Of a stretch of DNA of 64,000 bases, positions 41,728 to 50,555 are shown piece by piece (the stretch's first letter is position 1; each line of letters starts with the position of its first letter). Origin of the DNA: Fibrobacterota bacterium. GTDB taxonomy: Bacteria > Fibrobacterota > Fibrobacteria > UBA5070. The position numbers and the translations under genes were made by a program. Location of the stretch: the NCBI GenBank assembly GCA_016715065.1, contig JADKBN010000009.1:1-64000 (forward strand), read 5' to 3'. A model generated the notes under the pieces. That model saw only the letters and a program-made list of their open reading frames with translations, was not told the DNA's origin and did not search any database.

Positions 41728-42860
41728 TGGACATTCTGACAGAAATTGTGCATGCGGGGATGTGGGACGAGGACCCCACGGGGACCTCGTCGGTGCCATT
41801 GTTCCGGGGATCCACCTTCTCCCAGGAGCCCGGTGCGCAGCCTCGCTGGGACTACGGGCGCAGCGGGAATCCGACACGCGCCGCCCTGGAACAGGCGATG
41901 GCCAAGCTGGAAGGGGGGTGCGCCGCGTACGCGTTTTCTTCTGGAATCGCGGCGGTCAACAGCGTGTTGATGATGCTTTCCACCGGCGATCACGTGGTGG
42001 TTGGCGAAGATATCTATGGAGGCACCTACCGGACCTTGAGCCTGCTCTTTTCGCGTTGGGGCCTGAGCACCACTTGGGTGGACGCAGCCGATCTCGACGC
42101 GGTGAAAGCGGCCATCACAGACAAGACTCGCGCGATTCTGGTGGAATCCCCCTCCAACCCGCTTTTGCGTATCTGCGACCTGGCCGCCATCGCGGCCTTG
42201 GCTCGGGAAAAAGGGATCCAGGCCTGGACGGACAACACCTTCCAGACCCCGCTGTTGCAGCGACCCTTGGACCTTGGGTTCCATGTCAGCATCCATTCGG
42301 CCACCAAGTTCCTCGGGGGGCACTCCGATGTCGTGGCGGGAGTGGCCGTGGTTTCTGAGGATTCCATCGCCAAGGAGCTCTACAAGATCCAAAACGGCTT
42401 TGGAGCCATCCTGGGACCTGACGATTCCTGGATGGTCCTGCGAGGCATCCGGACGCTGGCCGCAAGGCTGCGCATGCAGCAGGAGCACGCGATGCGCATC
42501 GCAACCTGGCTCGATGCCCGGCCGGAGGTCTTGGCGGTGCATTATCCCGGCCTCGCGAGCCATCCGGGCAAGGACATCCACGACAGGCAGACCACCGGTC
42601 CCGGTGCGGTGATGTCGTTCGATCTGGGCGATGCCCACAAGGCCGAGGCCTTCTTGAGGGCGGTCGAGCTCCCGCTGACGGCCGTCAGCCTGGGGGGGAT
42701 CGAAACCATCCTGTCGTGGCCTTGCCGCATGAGCCATGCCTCGATGCCGCCCGCCGAACGTCTCCGGAGGGGGATTGGGGATGGCCTGTTGAGGTTGTCG
42801 GTGGGCTTGGAAAACCCCTCCGACCTGGAAGCGGATTTCGCTGCTGCTTTCGTGCGTTAA
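41727..42860 (+). CDS. Cys/Met metabolism PLP-dependent enzyme (cystathionine gamma-synthase/lyase type)
   Basis: This 377-residue fold-type I PLP enzyme of the cystathionine family has the PLP lysine K194 in SIHSATKFLGGHSD. Other signatures are YGRSGNPTRAALEQAMAKLEGG, the AFSSGIAAVNSVLMML region, VESPSNPLLRICDL and WTDNTFQTPLLQRPLDLG. It could act as cystathionine gamma-synthase, beta-lyase or gamma-lyase, and sequence alone does not decide. GGGGAGGAG precedes the ATG. The stop overlaps the stop of the convergent OmpA-family gene within a TTAA. Confidence 0.88.
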   Translation: MDILTEIVHAGMWDEDPTGTSSVPLFRGSTFSQEPGAQPRWDYGRSGNPTRAALEQAMAKLEGGCAAYAFSSGIAAVNSVLMMLSTGDHVVVGEDIYGGTYRTLSLLFSRWGLSTTWVDAADLDAVKAAITDKTRAILVESPSNPLLRICDLAAIAALAREKGIQAWTDNTFQTPLLQRPLDLGFHVSIHSATKFLGGHSDVVAGVAVVSEDSIAKELYKIQNGFGAILGPDDSWMVLRGIRTLAARLRMQQEHAMRIATWLDARPEVLAVHYPGLASHPGKDIHDRQTTGPGAVMSFDLGDAHKAEAFLRAVELPLTAVSLGGIETILSWPCRMSHASMPPAERLRRGIGDGLLRLSVGLENPSDLEADFAAAFVR

Positions 42861-44644
42861 CGCACCCGCAACTCGATGCGGCGGTTGCGGATGCGGCCTG
42901 CTTCCACCGTGTTGTCGGCGATCGGTTCGGCAGAGCCGTAGCCCCGCACGGAAAGCCTGCCGGGCTCGGTGCCGAGCGCGACCAGGTGTTCCTTGACCGC
43001 CTCGGCTCGCCGCTGGCTCAAGGATAGATTTTCGCCTTCGGGGCCGCGTCGCTCGGTGAAGCCCGCGATCTCCACCTTCACGGTGGATCGTTTCAGGACG
43101 CGTGCCGTGTGCTCCAGGACAGGCAGCGATTCTTCCAGCAAACGTGCCGTGCCGGCTTGGAAAAACACGCCTTCGAGGATGGTCTGGGAGCCCTTCATGA
43201 GCGCCAGAATCTGACACCCTGTCGCATCGACCTTCATGCCGTATTTCGACTGCAGGCATTGGTCCGCGAAATCCCTTACGCCGTCCTTGTCCGCGTCCGC
43301 ATCGGGATCGGTCGAGGCCGAACAACCCATGGAGTCCACCTTGGTCCCGACCGGGGTCGCCCGGCAAAGGTCGCGCGAATCCATGATCCCGTCCCTGTCG
43401 GTGTCCTTTTCCGGTGTGGCGACGGGAACAGGCTTCGACTTTCCAGGTGGCGGCACATGGGCGGGTGCGATCGCCGCGATGTTCTCGGGGTCGACGGGCG
43501 GAAGGGGGCGCGTCGGTGGTTCCGGGATGGTCGGTGGGGAGGCCGTCGCTGCAAGCTCGGATTGTTGTTGTGGAAGCTGCGGGGGAGGTGGGACGCAGCC
43601 GGTGGAATCGACCACGCCTCCCCTGGGGGTGCCTTCGCAGCGATCGCGCGAATCCGGAATTCCATCCTTGTCGGAATCTGTCACGATCTTGGGGTTCTGC
43701 GAAGCCATGGCGATGGGGCATCCCATCGGGTCCACGGAAGCGGTGCGTGCGGTCCCAGGGCAGCGATCGACCGCATCGAGGATTCCGTCGTGATCCTTGT
43801 CGTTGGAGACCGTGCAACCGGTTTCGTCCACCCTGTTCCCGATGGGAGTGCTGGGGCACTCGTCCAAAAGGTCAGGGATCCTGTCGCGGTCGGAGTCGCT
43901 GGGGCAGCCCTGGACATCGACGACCATCGCGCTCGGGGTGTTGGGGCAACGGTCGGCCCCGTCGGCGACTCCGTCGCCGTCCCTGTCTCCTCCGACCTTG
44001 GAAGATGCGGACCTCTCTGGCTCGGGTTGTCCTGCCGACTGGATCGATCCGAACCGGTAGGTGCCCCCGATCACGAACCGCTGGAGTTCGTCGCGGGTCT
44101 GGAAATAGCCAGTGCCGTTGCGGATACCGTCGATTCGATCGCCGTTTTGCATCACCGCGTACGTTTCGCAAACCGCCCAAGCGGACCAACGGTCAGCGAA
44201 CAGGTATTCCACTCCGAGGGAGGCGGGGAGGTAGAGGTTTCCATCGAGATCGTAGGGAGACTTGCGATCGGCAATTGCTGTACCGAAGGTGGCGGCAATC
44301 CCCGTGGCAAGGAACGGGCGCCACGCCCCAAAGCCTAAATCGGGCTGAAATGCAAACTCCAGCCCGATATGGCTGAATGTTTCCGTTTCAAAACCTGGTT
44401 TCCTGTCGCTATTTCCAATATTCCCATAGCCGAGAACCAGCCTCGTCCCGAGCCATTCCAAGGGATGGACCTCTGCCAACAATCGCACATACGGAGAGGT
44501 TCCCGAGCCGTAACTGCCGTCGTAGCGCTGCATCCCCACCCCAACACCTACGCCGTATCCATCCACCAAGGTGCGCTGGCCAAAAGCTTGGGTCGCCAGG
44601 AAACACAGCCCGGTAACGAGGAGATTGGATGGAATCGATTTCAT
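42857..44644 (-). CDS. OmpA-family outer-membrane protein with thrombospondin type 3 repeats
   Basis: The product has 595 residues. A signal peptide (cleavage near residue 22, after AFG) precedes an N-terminal beta-barrel-like region (about 23-210). A linker of acidic calcium-binding TSP3 repeats follows (GDRDGDGVADGADRCPNTP, SDSDRDRIPDLLDECPSTP and others; five or six copies between 218 and 480). A Pro-rich stretch near 390-430 interrupts the repeats. The C-terminal OmpA domain has EIAGFTERRGPEGENLSLSQRRAEAV and NRRIELRVR, which bind peptidoglycan. It thus ties the outer membrane to the wall. ATG 44644 starts the signal peptide. Confidence 0.9.
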   Translation of the reverse strand: MKSIPSNLLVTGLCFLATQAFGQRTLVDGYGVGVGVGMQRYDGSYGSGTSPYVRLLAEVHPLEWLGTRLVLGYGNIGNSDRKPGFETETFSHIGLEFAFQPDLGFGAWRPFLATGIAATFGTAIADRKSPYDLDGNLYLPASLGVEYLFADRWSAWAVCETYAVMQNGDRIDGIRNGTGYFQTRDELQRFVIGGTYRFGSIQSAGQPEPERSASSKVGGDRDGDGVADGADRCPNTPSAMVVDVQGCPSDSDRDRIPDLLDECPSTPIGNRVDETGCTVSNDKDHDGILDAVDRCPGTARTASVDPMGCPIAMASQNPKIVTDSDKDGIPDSRDRCEGTPRGGVVDSTGCVPPPPQLPQQQSELAATASPPTIPEPPTRPLPPVDPENIAAIAPAHVPPPGKSKPVPVATPEKDTDRDGIMDSRDLCRATPVGTKVDSMGCSASTDPDADADKDGVRDFADQCLQSKYGMKVDATGCQILALMKGSQTILEGVFFQAGTARLLEESLPVLEHTARVLKRSTVKVEIAGFTERRGPEGENLSLSQRRAEAVKEHLVALGTEPGRLSVRGYGSAEPIADNTVEAGRIRNRRIELRVR

Positions 44645-44781
44645 GCGGAAGTCGCCAGAGGGTGGAAGGGGAGGTCGAGGCGGATGCGCGAACGGATGTT
44701 CAATTGGATTCACCGTGTGCCAAGGCATCAAATGTAGGATCCTGGGACAGATGGTGCGGCTGACGACTTTGCCTTCAGGCG

Positions 44782-45675
44782 TCAGGGGACCCGAAGCCAC
44801 GGAAACACTTCCATCTGCGTCAGGATTCGAGGCCCCGTGGCCGACCAATCCTGCACCACAGGCAGGAGATGTCCCAATTCCTGGTTTGTATGAAATCGTT
44901 GGGCTCGACGCAGAGCTTCCAAAACGGCAAGTTGGCTTCGAAATCCGTGGCTAGGGGCAAGTCGAGGGTCCGGCCCATGCCATTCCAAAGCCCCCGTCAG
45001 GACCTGTGAAAGCGAAGCGAGACCAAACCGATGCCAGCAGTCCACCAGCAAGGCGGGTTCGTAGCCTCCGGTTTTCGCCAACGGGAGTTCCCGGATTTTG
45101 TCGGGTCGCACCGCCAGCAGGGGAGAGGCCGGGTCGGAAATCACGGCCAGCGGCGGGCACAGCGCGGCAAGAAGAGGGCGCAACCCCAACATGGACAGTT
45201 CGCTGCCCCTGGCCGAGCAAGCGCCCTGGCTGATGGCCAGTTCGGGACGTTCCACCAGCGCCAGGGCGAGCGTCGCGAGACTTTCCATTTCCAGGCGCAA
45301 CACGTTGGCGGGAGCGATCACGAGGATGTCCGCATCGGTGTTTTCCAGGGCCCGTTGCAGTCCGTCTCCGTCGGCAGGCGGTTCGCTTTCGGCTGCGCGC
45401 TGATTTTCCGCGACCAGGAGCGGGACCCCGGCGTCCACGGCGATTTGACAGGTATTGTCGGAGGATCCCAGGTCCGAAACCAGGATCCGGTTCCAGGGCG
45501 ACCTTCCGCCGGGCCAGCCGTGGCGCAACAGGAGCAGATGCCGTTGCAGGGTCGCGGAGCAATCCCGTGCCAGAAGGCACAGATCGATGCGGACTGCCTT
45601 GTGGGCGGCCAGTCTGGCGGGAGCATCCCGGGTGGGCAGGATCGAATTTTGAAACAGCCAAGCTTCGGGGGTCAT
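44782..45675 (-). CDS. Family-2-like glycosyltransferase, GpgS-like, possibly inactive
   Basis: This 297-residue protein has the GT-A nucleotide-sugar fold start (DLCLLARDCSATLQRHLLLLR, then ILVSDLGSSDNTCQIAVDAGVPLL). Its overall layout resembles glucosyl-3-phosphoglycerate synthases, including a late GGYEPALLVDCWHRFGL segment. The DXD metal motif expected after the fourth strand is replaced (ILVIAPANVL). The ATG overlaps the stop of the M20-like gene (ATGA), so they form a pair. It may have lost transferase activity or use a different mechanism. Confidence 0.6.
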   Translation of the reverse strand: MTPEAWLFQNSILPTRDAPARLAAHKAVRIDLCLLARDCSATLQRHLLLLRHGWPGGRSPWNRILVSDLGSSDNTCQIAVDAGVPLLVAENQRAAESEPPADGDGLQRALENTDADILVIAPANVLRLEMESLATLALALVERPELAISQGACSARGSELSMLGLRPLLAALCPPLAVISDPASPLLAVRPDKIRELPLAKTGGYEPALLVDCWHRFGLASLSQVLTGALEWHGPDPRLAPSHGFRSQLAVLEALRRAQRFHTNQELGHLLPVVQDWSATGPRILTQMEVFPWLRVP

Positions 45676-46838
45676 TCGGGCGCTCTCCCGGAGACCTGGA
45701 TCAAGACCGCGTAGGCCTGGCGAAGACCGCTCTGGAGGCTTTCCAGTTCCAGGCTTTCCTGATGGGTCTCCAGTCCCACGGTCTGGGTGAGTCCGATGGT
45801 AACGGCCGCCACCCCGTAATGCAGGCACACGGAGGCATCGGAGCTGGAGGCGCCTAACCGAGGGGTGAGGCCAGCCCACATCTGCGCATCCCTGGTGCCG
45901 GTCACCAACGGGTTGTCCGGGAAAAGACCGGTGGCGTGGCGGAACCCTCGTTGGCGCAGCTCGGCCCGGCATCCGATCAGTCCTTTGCAGAGTTGGGAAG
46001 CGCGAATTTGTGTTTGCCGGATCAGGGCCTGGAGTTCGGTCTCGCCATCCGACCGCAGCTCGAAACGCAGTACCGCCTTTGATGGCAACATGTTCCAGGC
46101 ATCGCCGGAATCCAGCTTGCTTGGGTTGTACAGGGTGCGAGGCACGGCGGGTTTGGGCAATGTTTCCATCTCTTGCGAGAACTGCATGGCCAATCGCAAG
46201 GCACTGGGTCGTTGGCTGTCGCGCCAACAGTGCCCACCCGGCGTCCAGACGGTGAGTTCGCCCCGATACGTTCCCACCGACCAATGGTCCAAACGCCCGA
46301 TTCCAGGGCCCTGGAGGCAGATCACCCGGGTGGCCACGGAGGGAAGCCAAGGAAACAAGGCACAAACTCCACGAAGGTCGCCGGACATTTCCGATCCAAC
46401 GGTGGCCACAAACCAGATGTCGCCCAGACCTTGGATCTTTTGCTGGCGAAGTGTGCGGGCCAGGGCCACCAAGGCGGCCAGGGCGATGGCATGGCTGGCG
46501 ATGCCAGGTCCCGTCAAACGATCGGGCCGCACATCGACCACCGTGTGGTCTTCCGGGTCGTACCACGAATCCAATGGGGCAAGGATCACTGTGCCTGGCT
46601 GGTCTTGGGCACCGATCAGCACCGAAATCACATTTCCGGCAGAGTCGATTTTGGACTGCCCCAGGGCATCTTGGAGCAATTCTTGCACAAGGAGGGCACG
46701 AGCGGTCTCGTCGCCAGTGGGGGAGGGAATCTCGGCGATCCGGACCGCCTCGGCCACGATCCGGGGAATGTCCGATTCCAGCCGGGTCAAACCGAGCCAA
46801 AATCCAGGCTTGCTGGAAGCGGCGGGAATGCTCAGCAA
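45672..46838 (-). CDS. M20-family peptidase-like protein with lost metal ligands
   Basis: This 388-residue protein has the M20 fold order: catalytic halves around a dimerisation domain (about 185-295). The key motifs are changed. The GHLD-type motif reads APLDSW (His to Pro), the GPGxxDN motif reads GPGIASH (Asp to Ser), and the GEEG base pair reads GSEM (first Glu to Ser). Most zinc ligands and the general base are therefore gone and it is probably not a peptidase. The start is a TTG at 46838, since no ATG or GTG exists before the upstream stop. It overlaps the glycosyltransferase-like gene and is divergent from the YjfB-like gene. Confidence 0.6.
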   Translation of the reverse strand: MLSIPAASSKPGFWLGLTRLESDIPRIVAEAVRIAEIPSPTGDETARALLVQELLQDALGQSKIDSAGNVISVLIGAQDQPGTVILAPLDSWYDPEDHTVVDVRPDRLTGPGIASHAIALAALVALARTLRQQKIQGLGDIWFVATVGSEMSGDLRGVCALFPWLPSVATRVICLQGPGIGRLDHWSVGTYRGELTVWTPGGHCWRDSQRPSALRLAMQFSQEMETLPKPAVPRTLYNPSKLDSGDAWNMLPSKAVLRFELRSDGETELQALIRQTQIRASQLCKGLIGCRAELRQRGFRHATGLFPDNPLVTGTRDAQMWAGLTPRLGASSSDASVCLHYGVAAVTIGLTQTVGLETHQESLELESLQSGLRQAYAVLIQVSGRAPE

Positions 46839-46880
46839 AAAAGCCTCCAGTGGATCCGAAAAAGTGCCGATCGTTTATCC

Positions 46881-47051
46881 ATGGCTACAAACATATCGGC
46901 AATCGAAGGCTCCGGCCAAGCGGATCCTCTCCAAGCGGCAGTGCAGACCCAACTTTTGAAAAAATCGATGGAACTCGAAAAAAACGAGGTGCAGGCAGTC
47001 CTGCCACCATCCCCGCCTGGAGTGGGCGGAATCATGGATGTCATCGCCTAA
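46881..47051 (+). CDS. YjfB-like small putative motility protein
   Basis: This 56-residue protein resembles the YjfB family: a short N-terminal stretch, a single amphipathic helix (LQAAVQTQLLKKSMELEKNEVQAVL) and a Pro/Gly-rich tail ending in GIMDVIA. YjfB-type proteins are annotated as putative motility proteins; their role is not established. The ATG sits 42 bp from the divergent M20-like start. The stop overlaps the 3' end of the convergent small membrane-protein gene by 11 bp. Confidence 0.6.
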   Translation: MATNISAIEGSGQADPLQAAVQTQLLKKSMELEKNEVQAVLPPSPPGVGGIMDVIA

Positions 47052-47481
47052 CAGGGCTTTGCGCTCCCCCTCGGGATAGGGAAACCGGTTTCCCTAAGAT
47101 CACCTGTCCTAGAATTAGGTCCCGCAACGCCGGCGTGGCCATGGCTTTGTTGCCAGCCGACACGATTGGTGCGGTACGGGTGGAGTGTTGGAACGCGATG
47201 GGGACGATGTCCACAGGCCTGGGTCTTGCGGTGAGCGCAGCCAGGACCGGTGCCACTTCCGCAGGAATGTCCCGCGGACTGAACGTCCGGGGCACGGGCC
47301 GTTCTTGTTCTTGCCGGGGAGGGGGCTCGGGTTCCTCCCAGGGCATTTCTTCCAGATCGGTGGGAACCGGCACATTTCGCGCCGCGTCGGACTTTTTCCG
47401 GGCGGCGTTGCGCAGGAACTCCCAGCCTTTGTAGGCCACGACCAGGAGAACCAACAGAATTTGGAAATGATTCGATTCCAC
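47041..47481 (-). CDS. Small membrane-anchored hypothetical protein in the floA operon
   Basis: The product has 146 residues with one N-terminal membrane helix (HFQILLVLLVVAYKGWEFL). A Pro/Glu-rich linker (EEMPWEEPEPPPRQEQERP) and a C-terminal region with no recognised domain follow. The GTG start lies 5 bp after the floA stop, so it is co-transcribed with nfeD and floA and may act at the same membrane patches. The function is unknown. Confidence 0.65.
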   Translation of the reverse strand: MESNHFQILLVLLVVAYKGWEFLRNAARKKSDAARNVPVPTDLEEMPWEEPEPPPRQEQERPVPRTFSPRDIPAEVAPVLAALTARPRPVDIVPIAFQHSTRTAPIVSAGNKAMATPALRDLILGQVILGKPVSLSRGGAQSPVRR

Positions 47482-47486
47482 TTCGA

Positions 47487-48470
47487 TCAGACCTTGGTGG
47501 GAGGTGTCTGCGGGTTGCTACCGGAAAGCGACTGGCGCATGTCGGTGTCGGCCTGGACGTTCTTTAGCTGGTAGTAATCCATCACGCCCAGTCTGCCGGA
47601 CCGGAAGGCCTCGGCGATGGCCATGGGCACTTGCGATTCCGCTTCCACCACCTTGGCACGCATTTCCTGGGTGCGGGCGATGTTTTCCTGCTCCTGGGCG
47701 ATGGCCATGGCGCGGCGCTCTTCGGCTTTGGCCTGGGCGATGTTCTTGTCGGCGTTGGCCTGGTCCATCTGGAGCTTGGCGCCAATGTTCTCGCCGATGT
47801 CGACGTCGGCGATGTCGATGGACAGGATCTCGAAAGCGGTACCCGAATCCAGGCCCTTGGCCAGAACCGTCTTGGAGATGTTGTCGGGGTTTTCCAGCAC
47901 CGATTTGTGGCTGTCAGCCGAACCGATCGTGCTCACGATGCCTTCGCCCACGCGAGCCAGGATGGTCTGCTCGCCGGCACCACCCACCAGACGGTGGATG
48001 TTGGTGCGCACGGTGACGCGGGCGATGGCCTTCACCTGGATGCCGTTTTTTGCCATGGCCGCGACCATCGGGGTCTCGATCACCTTGGGGTTCACCGACA
48101 TCTGGACGGCTTCCAGCACGTTGCGTCCGGCCAGGTCGATGGCCGTGGCCTGCTTGAAGTTCAGGGGAATGCCGGCCTTGTCGGCGGTGATCAACGCTTG
48201 GACCACGCGAGCCACGTTGCCACCGGCCAGGAAGTGGGCTTCCAGGTCGTTTGTGGTCACTTCCAGACCCGCCTTGACGGCCATGATCTTGGAGGTGACG
48301 ATCAGGCGGGGATTGACTTTGCGGATGCGCATGCCGATCATGGAAAACAGGCTGATCTTGGCGCCGGAAAACAGTGCTTGGATCCAGAGTCCGAGCATAT
48401 TGAAGATGATGATCAGAAACACCAGTCCGACGACGACGAGTGCGATGACCAACCAGTTGGGAATTTCCAT
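47487..48470 (-). CDS. floA: Flotillin-like protein FloA
   Basis: This 327-residue SPFH-family protein forms functional membrane microdomains. The N-terminal hairpin (WLVIALVVVGLVFLIIIFNMLGLW) anchors it and an SPFH domain follows (VNPRLIVTSKIMAVKAGLEV, FLAGGNVARVVQALITADKAG). The C-terminal part is an Ala/Glu/Gln-rich coiled coil (KAEERRAMAIAQEQENIARTQE). Length and sequence fit the FloA (YqfA) group. It follows two NfeD genes, the usual genetic partners. Confidence 0.92.
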   Translation of the reverse strand: MEIPNWLVIALVVVGLVFLIIIFNMLGLWIQALFSGAKISLFSMIGMRIRKVNPRLIVTSKIMAVKAGLEVTTNDLEAHFLAGGNVARVVQALITADKAGIPLNFKQATAIDLAGRNVLEAVQMSVNPKVIETPMVAAMAKNGIQVKAIARVTVRTNIHRLVGGAGEQTILARVGEGIVSTIGSADSHKSVLENPDNISKTVLAKGLDSGTAFEILSIDIADVDIGENIGAKLQMDQANADKNIAQAKAEERRAMAIAQEQENIARTQEMRAKVVEAESQVPMAIAEAFRSGRLGVMDYYQLKNVQADTDMRQSLSGSNPQTPPTKV

Positions 48471-48521
48471 GTTGTCTACTCCTGAGCGATGAGGCGAAGT
48501 GTGATGACGAGATCGAGATAG

Positions 48522-48995
48522 CTATTGCGCCGAGCCGCGCACAGGTCTGACCAGAAGCTGGCCCAATTGGCGGCCGCAGACTTCCACCGATCGCCCGCAA
48601 ACCAGGAAGTCGCCGGTCGAGCGCGCGTCGAATTCCGACTTGCCGATGCGAACCTTCCCGACCGGCCGCAAATCGGAAACCACCGTACCTTTGGATCCAT
48701 CGAGGGGGATTTCTTCGGCGTCTTCGAACGAGCCCGAGATCTTGCTCTGCAGGACCCATCCGCTTCGCGAGAGGCGTGCGAACCCCCATTTCAGGCAGAT
48801 GGGGAAGGCCACCAGATCCGCTGCCAGGATGCACCAGCCTGCGAACTGCGAGTGCTGGAATCCGCTCCACAGGGACAACGCGGTGGCCGCGACCGTGGCG
48901 ATCGCGAGAATCCCACCGGAGGGCAGGAAGATTTCGGCGAAAAGCAGAGCGAACGCCACCACTTGCAAAGCCAGCGCCCAATTGAGGTCGTTCAT
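48522..48995 (-). CDS. Short NfeD-family membrane protein
   Basis: This 157-residue protein has three or so N-terminal membrane helices (LALQVVAFALLFAEIFLPSGG, LAIATVAATALSLWSGF). They are followed by an NfeD-type OB-fold domain (GTVVSDLRPVGKVRIGKSEFDARSTGDFL). Short NfeD proteins work with flotillins. ATG 48995 overlaps the stop of the long NfeD gene (ATGA). Confidence 0.85.
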   Translation of the reverse strand: MNDLNWALALQVVAFALLFAEIFLPSGGILAIATVAATALSLWSGFQHSQFAGWCILAADLVAFPICLKWGFARLSRSGWVLQSKISGSFEDAEEIPLDGSKGTVVSDLRPVGKVRIGKSEFDARSTGDFLVCGRSVEVCGRQLGQLLVRPVRGSAQ

Positions 48996-50482
48996 GACTT
49001 CTCCATCCTTTCCACCACCCATTGGGCGCCGGAAAGTTCCACGACGGTCACGAGGGTCCCTTTTTCCAGCATGCCCGAACGGCTGAGCGCGTCGTGCTCG
49101 GCGCCATCCACCAACACCCTCCCCACAGGGCGCATCGGCGTCAGACAAATTCCGTCTTTACCAACCAGGTCGGGCTGGCTCTCGCGAACCTGACCGGGCG
49201 CTCCTGCGAGGGTGGCGGTGAGCACCGGCCCGTCGCGAAAGGGAAGATGGGGCACCAAAAACCGAAACGCGAGGATGCTCACCACGGCCGCGCCCACCGC
49301 TGCCCCGAGCACCTGCAGGATTCCCCGTTTCATTTGCACCGCCTGCCAAGGCATGTTGGGATCCGGAACAGTGAATCCCTGCAGCGACAAGACCAACGCG
49401 GCCAGCAGACAAACCAGCCCCGCGAAGGCGGGGAAGATCATCCCGGGCATGAACGTGACTTCGACAGCGATCAGAAGCACCCCCAAAACGGCCAGTGCCA
49501 AGGCGGTGTAGGAGGCCATGCCCAGCAGATATTGCGACCCCAGGGCGATGCCGAGGAAGATCACGCCCAGGATGCCGAAAAACCCGGTCCCCGGCATCTT
49601 GTATTCCAGAAAGAACGCGGCCAATCCCAGCACGAAGAGGATGGACACGTACTGGGAGATCCACCGCAACGAGGATTCGGCCCAGGTGGGCTCCAACTGC
49701 GTGGCTTTCTGCCAGTGACGCGCAGACAGAAGCGAATCGATGTTTTCGAAGGTGCCGCCGGAGAACTGCCAGCGGTGGGCCTCCTGGTCGTCCAGTGTCA
49801 GAAGTTGTCCTTCTTCCGCCACCGTGCGCACGTCGTGGTAGCGGGACTGGGCCGTGTCGGAGAGTTCCTCCCAGGTCTGGTTGGAAAACCAGTGGAGGGT
49901 TCCCGCCGTGTCGCGGGCGGTCTTCACCGAAAGATCCTTGGACACCATCTTTTCGGCCAAAGCGGCAGGGACGCCCGACCGTTTGGCCAAAGCGCGAAAC
50001 CGTGCGCGCAGCGGACTCTCGATTTTTTCTCCCAGAAATTTCGGCCCTTCCTGGGTTTGCAGGATGGGCGCGCAATCGCCGATGGTGGAACCAGGAGCCA
50101 TGTAGATCTTCTGGGTGGAAAGGGCGATCAGGGCGCCAGCTGAAATCGCTTTGCGGGCGATGAACGCGGACGTGGAGCATTGCTGGACGGCCCCGATGGC
50201 GTCGGAAATCTCGAAGGCCGCGTCCAGGCGCCCTCCCCAAGTATCGATGTCAAACAACAGCACGTCTGGCTTGGGCGTGCTGGCCAGGGCGTCGTCGATC
50301 GCTCGCTGCGTGAAGTGCTGCAGGCCTTCGTCGACTTCTCCGTGGATGGGGATCACCACCACCTTCTTTGCGGCGATCGCCGTGATGGTGTCGGCGGAAG
50401 ACGTTTTTGTGGAGTCCCGAACGGCCAGGGTGTCGGAGCTGGCCAAGGATAGAAGGCTGGAAAAAACGATGGCGTGGATCAT
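48992..50482 (-). CDS. NfeD-type membrane-bound serine protease (ClpP class)
   Basis: The product has 496 residues. After a signal sequence comes a ClpP-like protease domain: KVVVIPIHGEVDEG, FDIDTWGGRLDAA and the nucleophile Ser114 in ARKAISAGALIAL, then GSTIGDCAPI. A later Lys (in the EKMVSKDLS region) is the likely partner. Four to five membrane helices follow (about 255-405), and a C-terminal NfeD OB-fold ends the protein (GICLTPMRPVGRVLVDGAEHDA). Such proteases cleave stomatin or flotillin partners, here plausibly FloA. AAGGAG lies 3 bp before ATG 50482. The long upstream extension is antisense to mnmG and not real. Confidence 0.9.
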   Translation of the reverse strand: MIHAIVFSSLLSLASSDTLAVRDSTKTSSADTITAIAAKKVVVIPIHGEVDEGLQHFTQRAIDDALASTPKPDVLLFDIDTWGGRLDAAFEISDAIGAVQQCSTSAFIARKAISAGALIALSTQKIYMAPGSTIGDCAPILQTQEGPKFLGEKIESPLRARFRALAKRSGVPAALAEKMVSKDLSVKTARDTAGTLHWFSNQTWEELSDTAQSRYHDVRTVAEEGQLLTLDDQEAHRWQFSGGTFENIDSLLSARHWQKATQLEPTWAESSLRWISQYVSILFVLGLAAFFLEYKMPGTGFFGILGVIFLGIALGSQYLLGMASYTALALAVLGVLLIAVEVTFMPGMIFPAFAGLVCLLAALVLSLQGFTVPDPNMPWQAVQMKRGILQVLGAAVGAAVVSILAFRFLVPHLPFRDGPVLTATLAGAPGQVRESQPDLVGKDGICLTPMRPVGRVLVDGAEHDALSRSGMLEKGTLVTVVELSGAQWVVERMEKS

Positions 50483-50555
50483 CAGCTCCTTAAGATAGAC
50501 GGTTGGAGGCCGAACATGCCCGGAGCACCTGACTTGTACCTTTCCAACCCTGCTC

